From positions 186,001 to 250,000 of the forward strand of contig NZ_JAFIBW010000001.1 in NCBI RefSeq assembly GCF_017833295.1: DNA of 64,000 bases, given 5' to 3'. Both the position numbers and the translations under genes were made by a program. Below the pieces are notes generated by a model that was not told where the DNA came from, did not search any database, and worked only from the letters and a program-made list of their open reading frames with translations. Of the stretch, positions 57,710 through 64,000 are shown in pieces. The stretch's first letter is position 1, and every line of letters begins with the position of its first letter. The DNA is from Methylobacterium sp. PvR107. GTDB lineage: Bacteria; Pseudomonadota; Alphaproteobacteria; Rhizobiales; Beijerinckiaceae.

Positions 57710-58042
57710 TCACCGCCCTACACAGCTTGTCCATCTGGTTCTGCCGGGACCAGCACGTCCGGCATCTCGCCTCGGCATAGACAACTCGCACACGTACATC
57801 TGCCGGCCAGCAACTTGGACGAACACCTCATTCACATCGATGCGGGCGCTTGCTCCAATGACCTCTTCAGGCTCGCCGCCAAAGACTGCAGCGGTCATCC
57901 CGTCCATTCTATGCTTAATCAACGTCGGAGCGTCTGATTTCAGCTCCTCAATTAGCCTAGCAACATCGCTTGTCAGATTACTATACGGGAAGCACTCGCT
58001 GGAAGCGCTGCAGTGAGTCTCAACACGCTGCGAACGGGCCAA
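57710..58042 (-). pseudogene. N-terminal part of a gene truncated by the IS21-family element
   Basis: The frame reads DVARLIEELKSDAPTLIKHR, GGEPEEVIGASARIDVNEVF and VQVAGRQMYVCELSMPRRDA. It then runs to a TGA whose three bases fall on the inferred end of the insertion sequence (57710-57712). The natural 3' part is therefore missing. Family not recognised. The start is uncertain, since the first 20 residues look less protein-like than the rest. Confidence 0.55.
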
Positions 58043-58821
58043 TTTCTGCTGCAGTCGCTATCAAACAACGGCTTTGTCACGGGCCCGGTACCTTGCGCAC
58101 TGAGCGTGCCTCGTCAGGGCGCCTGAAGAGCTCTGAGTCGGTTCCAGCAGCAAGGACGCGTATCCATTCGCCGGTGGCATTATCCCGGAGAAGCGGAAGT
58201 GACGCCTTCAGCTCGGACAGGCGGCGCGTCAGCGAGTGACCGTTGTGGATTGATGCCCGCGGGCATGCGGAATCGGACTATTTCGGGAACCGCGCCTGCA
58301 AAGAACTGTCGATTAGGCGGAATTGGGTGCGATGGTTGTTCAGGGTCTCACGACGCCCGTTCGGGACCAGGTCAGACGTTCCTGACAGGAACGTATCGTT
58401 CTCGCCGTGATTGCTGCGGCCGGGCTTCTCGCGCTCCGCTGGATCGCCGCGATCCTGTGCGCAGCGTGGCAGATTGTGAATGCACACTCCGGAATGGGCG
58501 CGACGCGATGAGCGCCGAACCCGTTCTTACGCGGCGTCCAAATCATTCCAGCTCAAGGCGAAGCTGAATTCCCGCCGGAAGTGGTACACGCCCGATTTCC
58601 GCGTAGCGGCTTCGGCGTTATCTAAGTCGAAACCGAGCAGTTTTTCGACTGAGATATTGAGAATTTGGGACCGCGGCGCCACTATTGTCCGTCCGAAACC
58701 CTGTGTCTGTAAACGGGTTCGGTCAGGCCTCGGATAGGAAGAGCGCGACGAACGTGACGAGATAATGCAATCAGATCCGACAATTGATGAGCTTTTATTA
58801 GTGGCACGTCGTCAATCAGGT
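58043..58821. other. Non-coding or decayed region
   Basis: No frame combines a start site, protein-like composition and codon bias. The DNA is of mixed, lower GC content, as expected for decayed accessory sequence. An inverted GACGTTCCTGACAGGAACGT at 58374-58393 is a short strong palindrome in this stretch. Confidence 0.4.
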
Positions 58822-59109
58822 TCACTGATTAGCCTTCAGAGGCCGCCAGTTAGACTCGATCAGCTGTAAACCTGATGCCGGTGTAGGCGATTTCCGAATC
58901 TGCACTTGAGCCATCGCGACCCCCAAGTTGCGGTGGTCGTTGGCCAAGCGATCGAGCATAGCTAGAACGACGAACGTGGCCAAGAGCAGGTAGGTAACCC
59001 AGAGCACGGCTCTGACGTGCTCGGCATGTTGCTGTAGATGCACAACCAGGATGGCGCCGGCCGTGAACATAGCTGCCATCGCAAGAGGCATGATCAGAGG
59101 GGCGGACAT
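58822..59109 (-). CDS. Two-helix inner-membrane protein, 95 aa
   Basis: Begins MSAPLIMPLAMAAMFTAGAI, with helices at about residues 4-24 and 36-56 (VLWVTYLLLATFVVLAML). The cytoplasmic tail is polar (DRLANDHRNLGVAMAQVQI). Family unknown. An ATG eight codons upstream is an alternative start. Confidence 0.6.
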   Translation of the reverse strand: MSAPLIMPLAMAAMFTAGAILVVHLQQHAEHVRAVLWVTYLLLATFVVLAMLDRLANDHRNLGVAMAQVQIRKSPTPASGLQLIESNWRPLKANQ

Positions 59110-59252
59110 CGTTCTATCCCGAATCGCCAGCATAGCGAGCGCCTGAGCGATTGTGCGCTGCCGCCAGATCGGTCGCTTGATGTGACGGGTCGCCTCAACC
59201 CATCCGGTTGTCGATCCGACGCTCGGACCGGGCGTGCTGACCCCTTTGCCAC

Positions 59253-59639
59253 CTACCGGCGAAAGCCTCGGCCACCGTGAAAGCCTCGGCCACCGTGAAA
59301 GCCTCGGCCGCCATGGAAGCTGCCGCCTCTGTAGACGCCGACGCGTCGCCCGCCGTAGACTCCGCCGCCGCGGTAGCCATAGACTCCGCCGCGGCGATAT
59401 CCATAGGCTCCTGCGCGGTGCCCATAGGCGCCTCGGTAGCCGTAGACACTACGCCCACCATAGTAGCCTCCATAGCCGTTCCGACGGCAGCCGCCATACG
59501 GTCCGCGGTGAAAGCCGATGCCGCAGCCCCCGGCCGCCTCGGCCACGCTGACGCCGAACCGCCCCTTCTCCGGTGAGCCCAGGCTAAGCCAACTCCCAAG
59601 GAACAGTGCGACAAACACCAACAGCCTTATGCGTCGCAT
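59253..59639 (-). CDS. GCG_CRPN-like secreted Gly/Tyr-rich repeat protein, 128 aa
   Basis: A signal peptide (MRRIRLLVFVALFLGSWLSL) is followed by a segment GGCGIGFHRGPYGGCRRNGY, which fits the GCG...CRPN motif that precedes low-complexity repeats in many Methylobacterium proteins. The rest is Gly, Tyr and Arg repeats (VYGYRGAYGHR, GGVYGYRGGGVYGG). It ends with three copies of GFHGGR encoded by 18-bp tandem repeats at 59261-59314. Probably exported and disordered; function unknown. The ATG at 59639 gives the proper signal. Confidence 0.75.
   Translation of the reverse strand: MRRIRLLVFVALFLGSWLSLGSPEKGRFGVSVAEAAGGCGIGFHRGPYGGCRRNGYGGYYGGRSVYGYRGAYGHRAGAYGYRRGGVYGYRGGGVYGGRRVGVYRGGSFHGGRGFHGGRGFHGGRGFRR
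59261..59314 (-). repeat. Three 18-bp tandem repeats inside the Gly-rich protein gene
   Basis: GAAAGCCTCGGCCACCGT is repeated at 59261 and 59279, with a slightly changed third copy (GAAAGCCTCGGCCGCCAT) at 59297. Each encodes one GFHGGR unit. Copy-number change would keep the frame, since 18 is a multiple of three. Confidence 0.8.
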
Positions 59640-60228
59640 CTCGTGCACTCCACTGTGATCCAAAGCGCGCTAACAGGTGTCAACGCCGCAACAAACGACA
59701 TCGTGGTCCAGTGTGGATCCTATATGCCCACGCTGCTTGATCGATCGGGTCAGCGGTAAACGCTTGTTGTCGAAATATCCGCTTGAGCTCGGCAGTTCAC
59801 GACGAGCTTGAACCGGACGACAATCGCTGAACTGGCGCGGTCCAGGACATCAGTATGGGTAGGCGGCGATAGCTCGGTGCTGGTGCTTGCCTCAGCGAGG
59901 CGAGAAGGAGCCAGCGCAGCGCTGCGGCCGTTGTCGGAGCCAACGCCTGGGCGTCGGATACAGCTTTTCTCTCAACCCACTCGCGCAATACCACTATGAG
60001 CTCTTGTAGTGAGTTCCTTGCCGGCTCTGGGCTTTTGGACCGACCTCGCGCAAGCACAGACGCCGGCGTTCCGCGAATGTGCCACGCAAATGCACTTAGT
60101 GAGCTCTGCCGCTTCGGCTCTGCCCCATAGCTTATGTCGATGGCCGTGTCTCGCCGGATCAAGCAACGCACGCAGGAAGTGCGAAGATGGGATGGCGGGG
60201 CTTTCAGGCCAGCGACGAGGTAAGGGAG
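59640..60228. other. Region with no supported gene
   Basis: Several overlapping frames are open on both strands (around 59797-60306) but none has a convincing start, signal or domain. The stretch near 59700-59790 is AT-richer and may be promoter DNA for the Gly-rich protein. Confidence 0.35.
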
Positions 60229-60453
60229 ATGATGATGCCGTATCTGAGACTTGCAGGGCTCTCTGTCGCTGCGGCGCTTGTGCTCGGTCTGGGAAGCGGG
60301 CCGCAAGCTGCCCCGCTCAGCAACTCACATTCCGCGATTGAGACGGCCGGAGCTGCCTCTGACTTGGTGATCAAGACCGGGACCGTGGGAATGGATCGTC
60401 GGGGAGATCGCCGGACGGATCGGCACGACCGCAGGAACGACCGGCGCCGCTAA
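60229..60453 (+). CDS. Small exported protein with basic tail, about 74 aa
   Basis: A signal-like N-terminus (MMMPYLRLAGLSVAAALVLG, cleavage expected after PQAA) precedes a mature part of about 45 residues ending in an Arg/Asp repeat (MDRRGDRRTDRHDRRNDRRR). Three consecutive ATGs follow an AAGGGAG site; the second or third is the likeliest start. Function unknown. Confidence 0.6.
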   Translation: MMMPYLRLAGLSVAAALVLGLGSGPQAAPLSNSHSAIETAGAASDLVIKTGTVGMDRRGDRRTDRHDRRNDRRR

Positions 60454-60774
60454 TACGAGCAGCTGAACTGACCGACCATGTCGCCGTCTGGGATCGGCGA
60501 ACGTGCTCTCAGGAGCAGTTCGCGCTTGGACGCCGTCGCGTCTCGTGGTGAGGCGCGACGGAACCGACGGAGTAACGCGCTGACGCCGCCAAGTATCATC
60601 GCTGCAGCCGTCGCAATGATGAGTTCCGGCCTCACGACGGCTGAAGGTTTGCAGAAGTCGGGAGCTTGCTGAAACCGTCGATCCTGCGTGTCTCCGCACC
60701 ACGGATCTGCCCAGAATGTTCGTAGCCCACCGATTAAGCCGGTCCAGTTCGTTCTCTGGGCTGAGGAGGCAAGC

Positions 60775-61509
60775 ATGGACATCCGCAAGTGCAGCGCCGA
60801 GGCGATCGGCACTTTCTGGCTCACTTTTGCCGGCTGCGGCAGTGCCGTCATCGCCGCCGGGTTCCCGCAGGTCGGCATCGGCCTGCTTGGGGTCTCCGCC
60901 GCCTTCGGCCTGACCGTGGTCACCATGGCCTACGCCATCGGCCACATCTCGGGGTGTCACCTCAACCCAGCAGTCACCATCGGGCTTGCGGCGGGCGGGC
61001 GCTTCCCGACTCGCGACATCGCTCCGTACGTGGTTTCACAGGTCATCGGCGGCGCGGCTGCCGCGGCGCTGCTCTATGCCATCGCGAGCGGCTCGCCGGA
61101 GTTCGACCTTGCGAAGGGCTTTGCCGCCAATGGCTACGGCGAGCACTCGCCGGGCCACTACGGACTGCTTTCGTGCCTCTTGGCCGAGGTGGTGCTCACG
61201 ATGATGTTCCTCTTCGTCATCATGGGGGCGACGCACGGCAAGGCGCCGGTCGGCTTCGCGCCTCTGGCCATCGGTCTCTGCCTGACCCTCGTCCACCTCG
61301 TCGGCATTCCGGTGACGAACCTGTCGGTCAACCCGGCGCGCAGCACGGGGCCGGCCCTGTTCGCCGGCGGTTGGGCGATAGCACAGCTCTGGCTGTTCTG
61401 GGTTGCCCCGCTGGTCGGCGGCGCGCTGGGCGGAATGCTCTACCGCTGGCTAAGCGAGCAACCCGCGGCTCAGATTACCGGCATAGCACCGGCCGCCCCG
61501 GCAGAGTGA
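60775..61509 (+). CDS. aqpZ: Aquaporin Z
   Basis: MIP-family water channel with six helices. Both NPA boxes are present ([18 protein letters not shown] and [18 protein letters not shown]). The selectivity-filter region around [10 protein letters not shown] with Arg in NPARS and the short loop lengths favour an orthodox water channel over a glycerol facilitator. Length 244 aa. GAGGAGG precedes the ATG at 60775, so it should be well translated. No operon partner. The preceding 320 bases (60454-60774) have no certain gene. Confidence 0.93.
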   Translation: MDIRKCSAEAIGTFWLTFAGCGSAVIAAGFPQVGIGLLGVSAAFGLTVVTMAYAIGHISGCHLNPAVTIGLAAGGRFPTRDIAPYVVSQVIGGAAAAALLYAIASGSPEFDLAKGFAANGYGEHSPGHYGLLSCLLAEVVLTMMFLFVIMGATHGKAPVGFAPLAIGLCLTLVHLVGIPVTNLSVNPARSTGPALFAGGWAIAQLWLFWVAPLVGGALGGMLYRWLSEQPAAQITGIAPAAPAE

Positions 61510-61742
61510 GCCTTCCTATTGACGGCTCCAAAACTGCAGTTCGTCCGGCCCTCACGCTCTCCACAGCTTGGCTGCATAGCGGGCCGAGGGCCTCAACGCC
61601 GCACGCTCTAAAGAAGACATGATGAGAGGCGGACCTCTTCCGGGAATGCCCGGAGATTAAACCCTCAATGGCCCACGCTGACCTTTCTCATCGACTTCCG
61701 ATCGCGCTTATAATTCGAAATGGAGGCCGATTAGCCGAGCGA

Positions 61743-61925
61743 TTATTGATTGATGCTGACCCGGAAGCACACTTCGACCTCGGGTCCGCCAGGGGAAAAC
61801 TGACTACAGTGTGCCAAGTAGTCGCCGGTGCGGCTCTGTTTGAGAGCCTCACGAACAGGTGACTGTTGGCCGAGTGCTGCGGCTGGAAACATCCCAATAG
61901 CCAGCATAAGATAGGTACCTAGCAT
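61743..61925 (-). CDS. Small exported protein, 60 aa
   Basis: A signal peptide (MLGTYLMLAIGMFPAAALGQ) is followed by a short mature part with two cysteines (SPVREALKQSRTGDYLAHCS, FSPGGPEVEVCFRVSINQ) that could form a disulfide. The ATG at 61925 follows AAGAGA closely. The frame extends to 62030 with another hydrophobic stretch and would then be a two-helix protein. GC is lower than in the core. Confidence 0.5.
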   Translation of the reverse strand: MLGTYLMLAIGMFPAAALGQQSPVREALKQSRTGDYLAHCSQFSPGGPEVEVCFRVSINQ

Positions 61926-62220
61926 TCTCTTATCTATCCCACCGCTTGTAAAACCAAACCGTAAGAAGATGAGGAAGCACAGGGCGCAGAAAATTACCTC
62001 GGCAGCAAGTGGGGCGAAAACGTTCCACACACACTTTCGATGGGATCCGCTTCCGTTCTAAATAATGCGAGGCGTGAATTTTGGGACGATTCGAGATCAT
62101 TTATATAAACGTATATAAAATGACGACTATAATGCCCTGTTATTTCGAATTAGATCTAATCCCCCGGCTCGAGCCATTGTGCCAGTGCATTGGCTGGCCG
62201 GGCCTTCGCCCGAGCCGGGC

Positions 62221-62538
62221 CTATTTTGCGTCTATATTCTTGTTTGGCCCCATGCTCGTGAAGCTGCGGTTGCCCGATCGCCGAAGAGCAGTTGTTACAG
62301 TCTTGCACACGATGGCGACGGTCCTCACGGACCAGCCCTCCACGGGACGAAACGCCTTCCTCCTCAGGTGCATGCAACTAGGGGGCGACACTGAACTAGG
62401 GAGCAGTTTTACCGATCTTGAAGTGGTGATTATAGCGCGTGCGAAGGCCGCTTCGGGCGTGCCCAGAAGCGCAAGAACGAGAGCGTAGCGGAGCAGGGCA
62501 AAGACCCTGAGTTGTGGGACGATCAGAGTGTGGCGCAT
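62221..62538 (-). CDS. Exported hypothetical protein, 105 aa
   Basis: A signal peptide (VFALLRYALVLALLGTPEAA, cleaved after AFA) is followed by a basic mature part with two cysteines (PPSCMHLRRKAFRPVEGW, VAIVCKTVTTALRRSG). GGGAGAGGG lies just before the ATG. Family not recognised. Confidence 0.65.
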   Translation of the reverse strand: MRHTLIVPQLRVFALLRYALVLALLGTPEAAFARAIITTSRSVKLLPSSVSPPSCMHLRRKAFRPVEGWSVRTVAIVCKTVTTALRRSGNRSFTSMGPNKNIDAK

Positions 62539-62685
62539 CGCCCTCTCCCGGTCCCCGAAACAGCGACCACATGAGCGAGTCTGCTGTCCCGCCCGATCAT
62601 TCGCCGGATGCGATGGACCGGCCCAGCTCTTCCTACAACGCCATCCTTTCGGTGCCCGCTGCCAAGTCTCGTCAAACCCAGGCTT

Positions 62686-63075
62686 TCAGCGTGAGATCAC
62701 ACGGACAACTCTGCGCGAGTCAAGATCGATGACGACCGCCTGGTCATCAGGAGATATGTAGTAACCGTAATATCCAGTCGGGTTCAGCCCCGCGAGCGAA
62801 ACATTTTGAAATGAACCCAACCCCAGCCAGCCGGGGATCACGCTGCCGCGCCCGACCCGCACACCGCTCGCTTCGGTGTAGTGAGGTCCCGCATCAAACA
62901 GCGTTTGGATCGTCCCGCTCTCGTCACCCTGCATGAGAACGCCGTGATCGGCGAGATGCGGATTGACACGCAGCACCAGCGGTTCAGCAAGAGCCAGCGA
63001 GCCAGTCAGGAGACCCGCCGCCGCAACTCCAGCTCCGGTGAGCAGGCCTGTTGCGCGAGTTCGCATGGTAGACAT
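62686..63075 (-). CDS. Exported DUF1236-like protein, 129 aa
   Basis: A signal peptide (LLTGAGVAAAGLLTGSLALA) is followed by a mature domain. Its C-terminal block, PTGYYGYYISPDDQAVVIDL with DSRRVVRVI, resembles the short DUF1236 motif G-Y-x-Y-(x)4-D-x-x-V-x-V-D-x-x-x-R-x-V. The middle segment HYTEASGVRVGRGSVIPGWL is probably beta-rich. GGGGAG precedes the ATG at 63075 (MSTMRTRATG). Function of the domain is unknown. Confidence 0.65.
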   Translation of the reverse strand: MSTMRTRATGLLTGAGVAAAGLLTGSLALAEPLVLRVNPHLADHGVLMQGDESGTIQTLFDAGPHYTEASGVRVGRGSVIPGWLGLGSFQNVSLAGLNPTGYYGYYISPDDQAVVIDLDSRRVVRVISR

Positions 63076-63380
63076 GGTTTTCTCCCCGGATAAGCGGTAG
63101 GCGAACGCCACGATAGACGTTCTGGTGCAGTAAAATCATTAGGCCCCCGGTGCTTGATCCTTTGGGACGCGCCGAGAACTTTCAAATAAAAATATTTGGG
63201 CAAACTCAACTTTCATCCGCCTGGCGCGGAGCCTCTAGAGGGTAATCGCAGAGGTTCCAGTCTTCAGGGCGACCAGAGGCTCTGTTTCCGACGACGCGCA
63301 TCACCTCGAAAGCTCGCATTGCATGTGCGATGAGTATCGGCGGGTATTCGACCACGCTTTCGCCCCAGTTCGGGCGAAGA

Positions 63381-63626
63381 ATGGCAATGATCATGGGTGA
63401 TTCGCCTATCTTCGAAGTCCGGATTACGACCTGCGAGACGGGCAGCATCCTGCGCGCGCCGACTGAACGCGAGATGGCGACGAAGGCGGAAACTCTTGTC
63501 CGCAGGGTTCATGCACGCGGCGAGCTGATCGGCTTCAGCATCAAAGGACCAAGCGCGGCCGGTATAGGCCGGATCAAGGCGTACCTTGAGGGTGTCTTGG
63601 TCGAGGTCGCACAAGCGAGCACCTGA
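63381..63626 (+). CDS. Hypothetical soluble protein, 81 aa
   Basis: Begins MAMIMGDSPIFEVRITTCET and continues GSILRAPTEREMATKAETLV, HARGELIGFSIKGPSAAGIG and KAYLEGVLVEVAQAS. Alternating strands and helices suggest a small alpha/beta fold. The ATG at 63330 is an alternative start. Family not recognised. Confidence 0.55.
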   Translation: MAMIMGDSPIFEVRITTCETGSILRAPTEREMATKAETLVRRVHARGELIGFSIKGPSAAGIGRIKAYLEGVLVEVAQAST

Positions 63627-64000
63627 CTCAATTCGTCTGCGGTCAAGAAGCCTCACATCGTGGGCCCTGTGCAGCTCGTCGGATCAAGCAGGCTGTCCGG
63701 TTCAGCGTTTGGTATGACCGAAATTGAAGGAATGGTGCTGCGCGGGCCTCGCATCGTCTGTTGGAGTGTACACCAGCACGCCGGCCACGGACCGGCGATC
63801 GCTTCGACTTGGCAGGATGCGCTCGTCAGACAAGATGGGAGCGAACGATGGTCCTGGTGCTTCGATCCATCTAAATCGCAAGGGCGAGCCGCGTGCGGGA
63901 GGCAGCAAAGCGGGAGGCACGCGCTAAGCCGCTAGCGAGCATCGTCACGGACGGCGGTCGTTACCGGACCATCGGCAGTCTTCAGCCTCTGGCTGTGGGT
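63627..64000. other. Window end without supported gene
   Basis: Frames of 60-90 codons on both strands look like shadows. A gene may enter from beyond the window end, but I cannot tell. Confidence 0.3.

Larger units (their letters stand above)
55186..57712 (-). mobile_element. IS21-family insertion sequence carrying istA and istB
   Basis: The istA and istB genes overlap by ATGA in the IS21 order. Proposed ends are TG at 55186 and CA at 57711-57712. The left end contains GCAAAATCAGGCCACTGG and the right end, read inward, ACAAAACCATCCACTGG, which match in two blocks; a second CCAGTGG lies inside the right end near 57650. CCGCC adjoins both ends and could be the target duplication. The right end inserts into, and closes, a leftward reading frame. 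End positions are uncertain by several bases. Confidence 0.75.

Noticed and set aside
60450..60926. Minus-strand 158-codon frame upstream of aqpZ
   Set aside because: Mostly antisense to the aqpZ 5' region; only a short internal stretch (ELIIATAAAMILGG) looks membrane-like, which is not enough to call a gene.

Overview
The window is GC-rich (well over 65% in most of its length) with strongly GC-biased third codon positions. Its gene content points to an alphaproteobacterium, most likely Methylobacterium/Methylorubrum: a cyoABCD quinol oxidase followed by SURF1, methylmalonyl-CoA mutase, a tsaD-GNAT-gpsA overlap operon, an IorAB-type molybdenum hydroxylase, a GCG_CRPN-type secreted protein, and a consensus CtrA box (TTAA-N7-TTAA). 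The genus is inferred from family knowledge; no search was run.

Layout. (1) 1-8.5 kb is a mosaic of very small, mostly unrecognised genes. It holds two tandem coiled-coil paralogues behind a CtrA box, a PilZ protein, many one- or two-helix membrane miniproteins, a frameshifted integrase remnant, and a complete tRNA-Val(GAC) beside the 5' half of another tRNA-Val(GAC). (2) 8.7-45.1 kb is core chromosome. It runs: a two-domain glycosyltransferase and partner; an MFS permease and the bo3-type oxidase operon; methylmalonyl-CoA mutase; a secreted alpha/beta hydrolase; phosphoglucomutase; ribosomal protein S4; molbindin; tsaD/GNAT/gpsA; an MHYT-GGDEF-EAL c-di-GMP enzyme; an EVE protein; a histidine kinase; iorAB; a uracil-DNA glycosylase; pyrF; a TetR/SDR pair; a YciF-like ferritin fold; and glmS. 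(3) Just past glmS, from 45.17 kb, GC and codon bias drop and accessory DNA begins. It opens with four direct repeats (AATAAAGTCGGGTGAAA type). These are followed by a small HTH protein, a soluble AAA+/M41 (FtsH-like) protease with an overlapping small partner, an orphan NlpA/MetQ-like binding protein, a livM fragment, an AhpD-like protein, an exported beta-carbonic anhydrase, several small ORFs, a patatin-like lipoprotein, a transposase remnant, and a complete IS21-family element that truncates a gene. (4) 58.8-64 kb holds small exported or membrane proteins and an aquaporin.

How the genes work together. The cyo cluster makes a quinol oxidase, with SURF1 next to it as an assembly factor; no cyoE-like heme O synthase is present. 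tsaD, the GNAT fusion and gpsA overlap by ATGA junctions and should be co-translated. IorA and IorB form one Mo/2Fe-2S enzyme, closed by a strong terminator. The least conventional loci are the HTH/AAA-M41 protease/small-partner cluster at 45.5-48.7 kb, the CtrA-box coiled-coil pair at 0.7-1.7 kb, and the tRNA-Val/half-tRNA/integrase scar at 7.9-8.5 kb. I see no CRISPR array, rRNA, phage structural genes or recognised defence operon.
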